Shown here one piece after another: positions 1 to 6,995 of a stretch of DNA of 22,176 nucleotides (positions are counted from its first letter, which is position 1; every line of letters starts with the position of its first letter). The DNA lies in assembly GCA_017963875.1 (NCBI GenBank), contig JAGCTA010000082.1, positions 1 to 22,176 on the forward strand. Direction: 5' to 3'. Under the pieces are notes generated by a model. The model was not told the origin of the DNA. It searched no databases and worked only from the letters and a program-made list of their open reading frames with translations. The translations under genes and the position numbers were made by a program. The stretch comes from Victivallales bacterium (lineage in GTDB: Bacteria > Verrucomicrobiota > Lentisphaeria > Oligosphaerales > Oligosphaeraceae).

Positions 1-270
1 GGCATGAAAGGCGGTTTCTTCCTTGCAAAGCACCCCAAGGAAATCACCCTGCTCGACATCCTTGAGACAATGGAAGGCACCATCTCCATTGTTGACTGTG
101 TCATGGCACCTGAAAAATGTCCCCGTAACGGTGGCTGCACGGCTCGCGGCATCTGGCTGAGGCTGAACGACGGCATCAGAGAACTCATGCGCAACATCAC
201 TTTCGAGGAAATACTGGCCGAATACAGCAAGGGCAATCTGGACAACGGTCTGTTCGACTACTGCATCTAA
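1..270 (+). CDS. Rrf2-family transcriptional regulator, C-terminal part (cut by left edge)
   Basis: The reading frame is open from the first base, so this is the C-terminal ~89 residues of a longer gene and the ATG at 4 is internal. The text GGFFLAKHPKEITLLDILETMEG is the typical end of the Rrf2 winged-helix domain and start of the dimer helix. It is followed by a cysteine triad Cys-x6-Cys-x5-Cys (CVMAPEKC...GGC). In IscR, NsrR and RirA a similarly placed triad holds an Fe-S cluster, whereas CymR of Bacillus lacks it. The N-terminal recognition helix is outside the window. Being directly upstream of an outer-membrane protein, cysK and metY suggests a regulator of sulfur or Fe-S metabolism (inference). 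The family call is firm. The ligand, cluster or sulfur metabolite, is unknown. Confidence 0.85.
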   Translation, partial: GMKGGFFLAKHPKEITLLDILETMEGTISIVDCVMAPEKCPRNGGCTARGIWLRLNDGIRELMRNITFEEILAEYSKGNLDNGLFDYCI

Positions 271-319
271 CGACCATTCAAATAGAACTGGCAATCCAAT
301 CCCTCCTAATTACCCTTTT

Positions 320-509
320 TTCAGTAGTATTTTTGAAATCACAAGGCTTTTGGTGGTCTATTTTCAACACTCTTGAAACGATAAAGCAAAATTCAATATG
401 CCAATTTTGAGTATAACACCATGCCATTCCATCCTAAAAAACGAGATTTTTAAATAAAAATTACTTTTTTAGTAGTATTTTATTTGCAAAGTCATTTTTC
501 AGTTGTATA
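320..509 (+). repeat. Three copies of TT(C/T)AGT(A/T)GTAT in the leader between regulator and operon
   Basis: Near-identical 11-mers start at about 320 (TTCAGTAGTAT), 469 (TTTAGTAGTAT) and 499 (TTCAGTTGTAT) in the otherwise featureless AT-rich 323-bp gap. The last two are 30 bp apart, about three helical turns, and the third overlaps the predicted -10 region. They could be operator half-sites for the adjacent Rrf2 regulator. They do not match the Bacillus CymR consensus as I know it, so this is a suggestion only. No terminator for the Rrf2 gene is visible in the gap. Confidence 0.35.
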
Positions 510-511
510 GT
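484..511 (+). promoter_or_regulatory. Putative sigma-70-type promoter of the OMP-cysK-metY operon
   Basis: TTGCAA (484-489), a 16-bp spacer and TATAGT (506-511) fit -35 and -10 boxes with one or two mismatches. Transcription would begin near 518 and give a leader of about 75 nt before the AGGAG (581-585) and ATG at 594. The AGTTGTAT repeat overlaps the -10, as expected for a repressor site. Confidence 0.4.
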
Positions 512-593
512 AATAGCCGTAACCAAAAACACAACTATTTTGGTAGAGTAAACAAAGAGACGACAACCCATCAAAAGAATAGGAGACGGCATT

Positions 594-1430
594 ATGAAGA
601 AGAACACATTCATCAGGACATTGATTGCGATTTTGGTTTTGGCAACGGCAGGGACAGTTTTCGGCGGCGTACCTCTGAACAGTCTGGACGGTACAGGTGG
701 CATAGCGTTCAATCCACTGGCATACACATCTGGTCTGAAACTGGAAGGAAATGACTGGTTGAACAAACCGCAGGTCGGAGCATGGTACGTGAAATTGTCA
801 GAGAGCAACATCGAATGGAGTTCCTACAGTCTGTCATTGAGTCTTGCTGACCGCGTGGAATTCAGTTATGCTTTGAATCTGGTAAACGCCAAGGACTATG
901 GCGACAACAGCATCGAAGCGAATACGCTGGGCATCAAGGTTCGTTTGTTGGACGAGAACGCATTTGACACCTCATGGATTCCCGCCATATCCATCGGCGC
1001 GAAATACCGCCATACGGACTCCAACACAACAGACCTGTTCAATCTGGAACATTCAGGTTTCAACTACTACATTGTGGCAACAAAACTCATCCAGCAACTG
1101 CCCCTCCCCGTTCTGGTTTCCGCAGGTCTTCAGCGCAGCGACGAGGTCGTCTATGGCACGGTCGGGCACAATCACTACGGGACAGGTGTATTTGCCAACA
1201 TCGACGTGCTGCCCAGCGAAAATGTAGCCATCGGCGTTGAATACCGCCAGGGCATCAGGGTCGGCGACGGCATTGAGAACGCCGACTACTGGAACGGCCA
1301 TGTTGCTTGGTTCGTGACCAAGCAACTCACTCTGGTAGGAGCGTATGTGAACACAGGGAACAAAGACAAGGGCTTTGGAAAACTTGGTGTGGGCGACGGA
1401 TTCGTCCTCAGTGCACAGTATCAATTCTAA
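594..1430 (+). CDS. DUF3034-like outer-membrane beta-barrel protein
   Basis: A 278-residue exported protein. Residues 1-25 form a signal peptide: MKKN, a hydrophobic stretch LIAILVLATA, and likely cleavage after TVFG/G. The mature part is rich in alternating hydrophobic/polar strands and ends in QYQF, a C-terminal phenylalanine typical of barrel proteins that use the BAM machinery. Phrases such as DRVEFSYAL, NTLGIKVRLLDE, IPAISIGAKYRHTD and VGHNHYGTGVFANID resemble the DUF3034 family of uncharacterised Gram-negative proteins. AGGAG lies 8 bp before the ATG. It is the first gene of a run with cysK 63 bp downstream. A role in uptake of a sulfur compound is possible from position only. The substrate is unknown. 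Confidence 0.7.
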   Translation: MKKNTFIRTLIAILVLATAGTVFGGVPLNSLDGTGGIAFNPLAYTSGLKLEGNDWLNKPQVGAWYVKLSESNIEWSSYSLSLSLADRVEFSYALNLVNAKDYGDNSIEANTLGIKVRLLDENAFDTSWIPAISIGAKYRHTDSNTTDLFNLEHSGFNYYIVATKLIQQLPLPVLVSAGLQRSDEVVYGTVGHNHYGTGVFANIDVLPSENVAIGVEYRQGIRVGDGIENADYWNGHVAWFVTKQLTLVGAYVNTGNKDKGFGKLGVGDGFVLSAQYQF

Positions 1431-1493
1431 TTTCTCATCTACAATTTAAGAATAAAGAAAACCCAAACACTAACAAAAAAGGAGAAACACACC

Positions 1494-2420
1494 ATGTCGA
1501 ACATCTACAACAACATTCTTGAAAAAGTCGGCCACACTCCATTGGTAAAAATCAACCGCCTCAATGAAGGAAAGGCAACCGTACTGGCAAAAGTGGAATT
1601 CTTCAACCCCGCCCAGTCCGTCAAGGACCGTATCGCCAAGGGCATGATCGAGGACGCCGAAAAACGCGGACTTTTGCAACCTGGTGGACTCATTATTGAA
1701 CCGACCAGCGGCAACACAGGCGTCGGCCTCGCTTTGGTGGCGGCAGTGAAAGGCTATCGGCTTATTCTGACAATGCCTGATTCGATGTCCGTTGAACGCC
1801 GCAAACTGCTCGCCGCATTTGGAGCGGAACTGGTGCTCACACCTGGGGCGCAGGGCATGAAAGGGGCCGTGGACAAGGCAATCGAACTCCAGAAGGAAAA
1901 TCCAGGGGCTTTTATCCCGCAGCAGTTTGAAAATCCAGCCAATTCCGCCACGCACCGCGAAACCACTGCCGAAGAAATCTGGCAGGACACCGATGGACAG
2001 GTGGATGCCTTTGTCGGCGGCGTCGGAACAGGCGGTACGGTAACAGGCGTGGGACAGGTACTCAAGGCCCGCAAACCTGGTTTCAAACTCTTTGCCGTGG
2101 AACCAGACGTCTCCCCCATCCTCCAAGGTGGCAAACCTGGACCACATAAAATCCAGGGCATCGGCGCAAATTTCATTCCAAAAGTTCTCGACTTGTCGTT
2201 AGTTGACAAAGTCATCGGTGTCTCGGCGGAAAATGCGGGAGAAACCGCACGCCGCGCAGCCAAGGAAGAAGGTCTCTTCGTCGGCATCTCATCTGGTGCT
2301 GCTCTCTGGGCGGCATTGGAACTCTCGAAGAAACCCGAATTTGCTGGCAAGACCATCGTCGCCTTGCTGCCAGACTCAGGCGACCGTTATCTCTCAACCT
2401 GGTTGTTCGAGAACATCTGA
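1494..2420 (+). CDS. cysK: Cysteine synthase A (O-acetylserine sulfhydrylase)
   Basis: A 308-residue fold-type II PLP enzyme of normal CysK length that makes L-cysteine from O-acetylserine and sulfide in the cytoplasm. Visible motifs are the PLP lysine K44 in [10 protein letters not shown], the substrate loop PTSGNTG (70-76), the PLP-phosphate glycine loop [10 protein letters not shown] (177-186), GIGANFIP before the active-site closure region, and [10 protein letters not shown] near the C-terminus, the serine of which contacts the pyridine nitrogen in the family. AAGGAG lies 9 bp upstream of the ATG. metY follows in the same direction, so the two share sulfide as substrate and probably one transcript. 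Confidence 0.96.
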   Translation: MSNIYNNILEKVGHTPLVKINRLNEGKATVLAKVEFFNPAQSVKDRIAKGMIEDAEKRGLLQPGGLIIEPTSGNTGVGLALVAAVKGYRLILTMPDSMSVERRKLLAAFGAELVLTPGAQGMKGAVDKAIELQKENPGAFIPQQFENPANSATHRETTAEEIWQDTDGQVDAFVGGVGTGGTVTGVGQVLKARKPGFKLFAVEPDVSPILQGGKPGPHKIQGIGANFIPKVLDLSLVDKVIGVSAENAGETARRAAKEEGLFVGISSGAALWAALELSKKPEFAGKTIVALLPDSGDRYLSTWLFENI

Positions 2421-2444
2421 AACAACTCACTAAATGAAAGCGCA

Positions 2445-2468
2445 CTCGGCAGGCATTCCCATGCCGAG
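2445..2468 (+). other. Hairpin between cysK and metY
   Basis: CTCGGCA (2445-2451) and TGCCGAG (2462-2468) form a 7-bp stem. GGCAT/ATGCC (2452-2465) forms an alternative, mutually exclusive inner stem. No U-tract follows, so it is unlikely to be a full terminator. It could be an mRNA processing or stability element, or nothing. Confidence 0.35.
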
Positions 2469-2516
2469 CGCATACCGTGAATGCAAACACCATAAAAATC
2501 CATAGGAGGCCTGCCC

Positions 2517-3803
2517 ATGACTGATACAAAAAAACAATACCGCTTTGACACCATCGCCGTGCATGGCGGATGGAACGGCGACCCCGCAACCGATTCAACC
2601 GCAGTCCCAGTTTACCGCACAACGGCATTCAATTTCCAAAATGCGAAAGACGGCGCAGACCGCTTTGCTCTCCGCAAAGCCGCCAACATCTATGCTCGAC
2701 TGATGAACCCCACCGAAGATGTGCTCGAACAACGTCTCGCCGTTCTGGAAGGCGGTATCGCCTCGCTCGCACTCTCCTCTGGCACTGCTGCCATCTATTT
2801 TTCAGTGACCAACATTGTCGCAACAGGGCAGAATCTCGTCGCCGCATCAAACCTCTACGGCGGCACCTATACGCAATTCGACGCCATTCTCCCGCAAAGC
2901 AACAACATCCATGCCAAGTTCGTCAAGGTCAACGACTTTGCGGCGACCGATGCCGCCATTGACGCCGACACACGCGCCATCTTCGTGGAGGCCATCGGCA
3001 ATCCAGGCCTGGATGTCGCGGATATCGAAGGCTATGCGGCCATTGCTAAAAAGCACCACCTGCCGCTGATTGTCGATGCGACTTTTGCCACGCCCGCCCT
3101 TGAGAACCCCATCAAGTATGGCGCAAACGTCGTCATCCACTCCCTTTCCAAATGGATTGGCGGACATGGCGCGGGCATCGGCGGCGTCACCATTGATGCA
3201 GGGAACTTCGACTGGACAGACCCGAAATTCTCCCTCTTCAACGAGCCTGACCGAGGCTATCATGGCATGGTCTGGTCATCCGTTGGAGCAGCCGCCTTCG
3301 CGACTCGTCTGCGCACGGTCGCACTACGCAACCAAGGGCCGACGCTCTCCCCAGACGCATCATGGATTTTCCTCCAAGGCGTGGAGTCACTGCCGTTGCG
3401 CATGGCACGTCATTCTGACAATGCGCAGAAAGTCGCTGAATTCCTCTCAAAACATCCCAAGGTCGCCTGGGTACGGTATCCTGGGCTTCCAAGCGATCCG
3501 TCATACACGCTTGCGCAGAAATATCTTCCTGGCGGCAAGGGCGGCATGGTGGTCTTCGGTGTCAAAGGGGGCGCGGCGGAAGGTCAGGCGGCGGTTGACA
3601 GCCTGAAACTCTTCCTGCAACTTGCCAACGTCGGCGATGCGCGCAGCCTTGCCATTCACCCAGCCTCCACTACCCACTCTCAACTCAGCGAAGAGCAGCA
3701 GCGTGCCGCTGGCCTGGCCCCAGAACTCATTCGCCTGTCCATCGGCATTGAGGATCCACAGGACATCATCGAGGACCTCGACCAGGCTCTTGCAACTATT
3801 TGA
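2517..3803 (+). CDS. metY: O-acetylhomoserine sulfhydrylase (Cys/Met metabolism PLP enzyme)
   Basis: A 428-residue Cys/Met-metabolism PLP protein of the O-acetylhomoserine aminocarboxypropyltransferase type, which makes homocysteine from O-acetylhomoserine and sulfide. The start FDTIAVHGGW is diagnostic. The family signatures are present: YARLMNPT (59-66), SSGTAAI (88-93), the PLP aspartate D187 in VDATFATP, and the Schiff-base lysine K212 in HSLSKWIGGHG. The C-terminal AIHPASTTHSQLSEEQQRAAG region matches full-length MetY rather than shorter MetB/MetC. A perfect AGGAGG lies 7 bp before the ATG. It is the last gene of the sulfur operon, with a terminator about 120 bp downstream. Confidence 0.94.
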   Translation: MTDTKKQYRFDTIAVHGGWNGDPATDSTAVPVYRTTAFNFQNAKDGADRFALRKAANIYARLMNPTEDVLEQRLAVLEGGIASLALSSGTAAIYFSVTNIVATGQNLVAASNLYGGTYTQFDAILPQSNNIHAKFVKVNDFAATDAAIDADTRAIFVEAIGNPGLDVADIEGYAAIAKKHHLPLIVDATFATPALENPIKYGANVVIHSLSKWIGGHGAGIGGVTIDAGNFDWTDPKFSLFNEPDRGYHGMVWSSVGAAAFATRLRTVALRNQGPTLSPDASWIFLQGVESLPLRMARHSDNAQKVAEFLSKHPKVAWVRYPGLPSDPSYTLAQKYLPGGKGGMVVFGVKGGAAEGQAAVDSLKLFLQLANVGDARSLAIHPASTTHSQLSEEQQRAAGLAPELIRLSIGIEDPQDIIEDLDQALATI

Positions 3804-3913
3804 TATATAACATATTAGAAAAAAGTATAATCTTTTCGTATTTCTTTCATGGGACGGGTGGACCCAGAAGAACTTACAAGAGGGAGGTGGGATAGGTAAT
3901 ACAGGTGAGAGAG

Positions 3914-3940
3914 GTGGGACCTGCGGGACCTGTGGGACGG
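3914..3940 (+). repeat. Three tandem 9-bp units feeding the terminator stem
   Basis: GTGGGACCT, GCGGGACCT and GTGGGACGG follow one another without gaps. Looser GGTGGGA words occur just upstream from about 3885. The repetition gives the terminator more than one possible pairing register. Confidence 0.7.
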
Positions 3941-3966
3941 ATGACTTCCATCTGTCCCGCAGGTCC
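3926..3966 (+). terminator. Strong rho-independent terminator after metY
   Basis: 3926-3943 pairs with 3949-3966 as an 18-bp stem (16 Watson-Crick and two G-U pairs) with a 5-nt loop (ACTTC). TTTT then CGCTTTTT follow. A competing perfect 13-bp stem is 3917-3929 with 3954-3966. It lies about 120 bp past the metY stop codon and closes the sulfur operon. Confidence 0.85.
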
Positions 3967-4068
3967 TTTTCGCTTTTTCGCTTTCGCTCTTTTCCCCTAA
4001 AGCAGTCATTAAAATGAAAAATCTCCCCTCATAAATTACAATTATCGTAACTTGACATGATTTATAAT

Positions 4069-4103
4069 CAGCGAAATCTATAAAAAAATAATCGATTTCG
4101 CTG
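4069..4103. promoter_or_regulatory. Perfect 10-bp dyad in AT-rich gap
   Basis: CAGCGAAATC (4069-4078) and GATTTCGCTG (4094-4103) are exact inverse complements separated by 15 A/T-rich bases, and TATAAT (4106-4111) follows. It could be an operator for the downstream ATPase gene or a DNA hairpin. No -35 box is convincing. The rest of the 543-bp gap 3804-4346 holds only the terminator and a repeat copy. Confidence 0.35.
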
Positions 4104-4142
4104 GATATAATCAAAAATAATCATATATTATTATAAACAAAA

Positions 4143-4306
4143 TGCTTTTTTCTCAAAGAGGGTTGGTTCGACCTCTAGAGGTTGGAATCCTTTAGGGGTG
4201 TTTTTCCCCAGGTTTCGCTTCGCTCAACCTGATATTTGCTCACTTTTGGGTCTTTGCAAAGTCTCCTTGACATGAGCAATTACCGACCATCATGGGAAAC
4301 AGTGCG
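4143..4306 (-). mobile_element. Divergent copy of the 175-bp palindromic MITE-like element (copy A)
   Basis: It aligns along its length with the intact element read in the reverse sense: terminus GCTTTTTTCTCAAAGAGGG, then GGTTCGACCTCTAGAGG, the CCCCAGGTTTCGCTTCGCTC hairpin, TTGACATGAGCAATTACC, and terminus CATCATGGGAAACAGTGC. Many substitutions and small deletions make it older than the intact copies. Flanks AAACAAAA (4135-4142) and AAACTAAA (4307-4314) look like an 8-bp target duplication with one mismatch. Confidence 0.65.
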
Positions 4307-4346
4307 AAACTAAAAACTATGTTTATGCCATTGCTATGGGGGGAAT

Positions 4347-5768
4347 ATGTTTATTGGACGTGAAAAAGAACAACGTAGGTTGCTACAGGCTTTGGAAACC
4401 GACAATTCTGAATTCATAGCAGTCTATGGCCGTCGCAGAATCGGCAAGACATATCTGATTCGCGAGACTTATGGTAAGGAGATTGTGTTTCAGCACACAG
4501 GTCTCGTATCAGGAAACATGAAACGTCAATTGCACGAATTCTGCATGTCTTTGATAGATGCGGGTTATAAGGGAAAATGCACTGCAAAGGACTGGTATGA
4601 GGCTTTCCATCTGCTAAGCAGTTTTCTATCTACTAGCCGTCCAAAGAAAAAGGTTGTTTTTCTGGATGAACTTCCCTGGATGGACACACCTCGGTCGGAG
4701 TTTGTCAGCGCACTGGATCATTTCTGGAACGGATGGTGCTCGGCGCGTCATGACATCGTCCTTGTCGTATGCGGCTCCGCGACATCCTGGATAATCGAGA
4801 AAATCATCAAAAACTATGGCGGACTCCACAATCGCATCACACGCAGCCTGCTTCTCCAGCCTTTCACTCTTCATGAGTGTGAACTATATGCGACGGCCAA
4901 AGGATTGCACTGGAATCGCATGCAGATTCTTGAATGCTATATGGCCATGGGCGGGGTCCCACACTACTGGAGTTTCATAGAACACGGGGAAAGTGCTGCG
5001 CAAGCAATCGACAGACTGTTCTTCACAGAAAACGGTGAACTCCGCAATGAATTTGGAGCATTGTATGCATCGTTGTTCAGACAGCCAGAACCATACTTAG
5101 CGATAGTCGATGCTTTGTCAGGCCGTAATAGCGGATTGAACAGAAAGGAAATAGCAAGGAAGACAGGCCTTTGCGAAAACGGCAAATTCACGCAAATGAT
5201 TGAAGCATTGGAACACTGTGGATTCATTCGCAGTTATAATCCAATCGGAAAAAAGTTGAAAGACAGTCTTCTGCAATTGGTGGATTCTTTCACTCTGTTC
5301 TACTATCGATTCATGAAAAACGGCAGGATGCATGGAGATGGGGCATGGTGCAATGCCTTGAACTCTTCAGAATACCGCACATGGATTGGGCTTGCTTTCG
5401 AGCAGGTCTGCCTCATGCATCTTCCCCAGATAAAAAAGGCCCTGGGCATTTCAGGAGTCAATACAAAGGCTTCATCATGGTTTCTCCCAGGAGATTCGGA
5501 ACACGATGGGGCTCAGATAGATTTGCTGATCGAACGACAGGACCAGATAATCAATATATGCGAGATGAAATTCTCAAGAACAGGCTTCTCTGTCTCAAAA
5601 GAATACGAAAGAGAACTTCTCCGCAAAGAGGAGTTGTTCATTCAGAAAGCAAAGCCTCGACAGGCCGTTCATCTTACTCTGGTAACGACTATTGGACTCA
5701 AGGAGAACCTCCACTCCAATGTGTTCCAATCGGAAGTCTGTCTGGACGATCTATTTGCCGAGGCATGA
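4347..5768 (+). CDS. AAA+/STAND-like ATPase with DUF234-type nuclease-like C-terminus
   Basis: A 473-residue cytoplasmic protein of the large ATP-binding family often annotated ATPase-AAA/DUF234. Walker A is GRRRIGKT (28-35), Walker B is VVFLDELPW with D108-E109, a sensor-1-like VVCGSATSW lies at 140-148, and arginines in HNRITRS (161-167) may act as finger residues. A winged-helix segment follows around 262-300 (NRKEIARKTGL). The C-terminal domain has the PD-(D/E)XK pattern: E352, D392 in QIDLLIE, and E406-x-K408 in ICEMKFS. The ATG follows a G-rich site (GGGGGGA). It stands alone, flanked on both sides by decayed repeat copies. Relatives are common in genome islands and their role is mostly unproven. 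The nuclease activity here is inference. Confidence 0.85.
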   Translation: MFIGREKEQRRLLQALETDNSEFIAVYGRRRIGKTYLIRETYGKEIVFQHTGLVSGNMKRQLHEFCMSLIDAGYKGKCTAKDWYEAFHLLSSFLSTSRPKKKVVFLDELPWMDTPRSEFVSALDHFWNGWCSARHDIVLVVCGSATSWIIEKIIKNYGGLHNRITRSLLLQPFTLHECELYATAKGLHWNRMQILECYMAMGGVPHYWSFIEHGESAAQAIDRLFFTENGELRNEFGALYASLFRQPEPYLAIVDALSGRNSGLNRKEIARKTGLCENGKFTQMIEALEHCGFIRSYNPIGKKLKDSLLQLVDSFTLFYYRFMKNGRMHGDGAWCNALNSSEYRTWIGLAFEQVCLMHLPQIKKALGISGVNTKASSWFLPGDSEHDGAQIDLLIERQDQIINICEMKFSRTGFSVSKEYERELLRKEELFIQKAKPRQAVHLTLVTTIGLKENLHSNVFQSEVCLDDLFAEA

Positions 5769-5785
5769 CACCTGAATTCCCCAAA

Positions 5786-5956
5786 CGCCTTATTCCCCAT
5801 GATGGTAGGTAATAGTATCATTCCATGGAGACTATGCAAAAAACCTGAAGAGGTAAATACCAGTCCCGCAGGTTTCCTTTCGCTCAAACCTGCGGGAGCA
5901 GCCTCAAAAGAATTCCGATCTCGAAGGTCGAACCTACCCTCATGGGAAATAGAGTG
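5786..5956 (+). mobile_element. Divergent copy of the 175-bp palindromic MITE-like element (copy B)
   Basis: Read forward it begins GCCTTATTCCCCATGATGG, matching the intact terminus GCTCTATTCCCCAAGAGGG, and ends CCCTCATGGGAAATAGAGTG. In between it keeps GGTAGGTAAT and TCTCGAAGGTCGAACCTACC. The centre differs: a perfect 11-bp stem CCCGCAGGTTT (5865-5875) and AAACCTGCGGG (5886-5896) replaces the usual CCCCAGGTT hairpin. No clear target duplication remains. It fills almost all of the gap between the ATPase stop and the PfkB kinase stop. Confidence 0.6.
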
Positions 5957-5987
5957 TCTTGAACAATAGGTCATCTGCACAAAAGGC

Positions 5988-6962
5988 TCAGATACCCGAT
6001 AGTTCATTCCATGTCGCCGTGCCTGTCGTATGGATTTTTTTGACGACAATGGCTGAAGCACGGCAGGCAAGCATCGCGGCCTCGTTCAATGATGCTCCTG
6101 CGGCGAAAGCGCAGGCAAAGGACGCCATGAAGGTATCTCCAGCACCGCAGATATCAGTTTCCCCTTCAAGATGGACTGCGGGGATATGTGCCGTTTCACC
6201 GCCATCAGCGGTCACGCAACCAACTTCCCCTGCTGTGACAACGGCGGGTCGGTTTGTCTGACCTGACAGCCTTTCCGCCATGAGTTGTAGCCTGCCTATA
6301 TCGCCATCCCATGCTATACCCAGCGCCTTTCTTGCCTCAAGTTCATTCGGCTTGACAATGACATTCCTGTACAGTCCAATGCGGTCGCGGCTGTCAACGA
6401 CAATGCACATTCCGTCCCGTCCCATCTGGCAAATCTTTTCTCGGACAGCATCCGTGACGCAGCCGAAAGGCATCTGGTCGCAGACGCAGAGCACATCGCA
6501 CTGCAATCCATCAAGCGCGTCAAGCAATTTCTTCTCTGTCTCTGCGGACAATGGCTGGTAGTTGGTGAAATCAAGCCGTGGGTCCTCGTAGATGACATCC
6601 GCAATGCCTTTTCGCAAGGGCTTTATGTATGTGTTGGTACAACGTGTCGAATCTGTAATGACATATCTCGTATCCGCTCCCATATCGTTGAGAATCCTGA
6701 AATACGCATGTCCTCGCCAATCGTCGCCGAACACGCCCAGGCACTGCACAGACTGCGGCTCCAAAGCCAACAAATTGGCAACGACATTGCCTGCGCCTCC
6801 AGCACTCATCCTCTCATGGACTATCGGCAACGGGAAATGCGGGGTTTCGCGTGACAGTTCGCTCCTGCGCATATCCGCATGCCAATAGACATCCAGGCAA
6901 AAGTCGCCAATCACCGCCATGCGGCAACGCCCCGCCCTTTCCTTGATTTCCCTGTATTCCAT
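5988..6962 (-). CDS. PfkB-family carbohydrate kinase (RfaE1/HldE-like)
   Basis: A 324-residue ribokinase-fold kinase. The N-terminal GDFCLDVYW carries substrate-binding D20/D24. SAGGAGNVVANL (53-64) is PfkB signature 1. KPNELEARKALG (204-215) and VVTAGEVGC (241-249) are the nucleotide-side motifs. DICGAGDTFMAS (270-281) is signature 2 with catalytic base D276. Overall layout is closest to the heptose-7-phosphate kinase domain of HldE/RfaE1, but no cytidylyltransferase domain follows and the actual sugar is unknown. It starts 33 bp after the stop codon of the isomerase-like gene on the same strand, so the pair may act in one sugar-phosphate route. No strong Shine-Dalgarno site is visible before the ATG. 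Confidence 0.85.
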   Translation of the reverse strand: MEYREIKERAGRCRMAVIGDFCLDVYWHADMRRSELSRETPHFPLPIVHERMSAGGAGNVVANLLALEPQSVQCLGVFGDDWRGHAYFRILNDMGADTRYVITDSTRCTNTYIKPLRKGIADVIYEDPRLDFTNYQPLSAETEKKLLDALDGLQCDVLCVCDQMPFGCVTDAVREKICQMGRDGMCIVVDSRDRIGLYRNVIVKPNELEARKALGIAWDGDIGRLQLMAERLSGQTNRPAVVTAGEVGCVTADGGETAHIPAVHLEGETDICGAGDTFMASFACAFAAGASLNEAAMLACRASAIVVKKIHTTGTATWNELSGI

Positions 6963-6995
6963 TTTTAGAATCCCATTTGTGGATAATACACATCC

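Noticed and set aside
3815..4114. A 99-codon minus-strand frame after metY
   Set aside because: Its Ser/His/Arg-rich centre comes from the GGTGGGA repeats and the terminator. There is no ribosome site or family resemblance.
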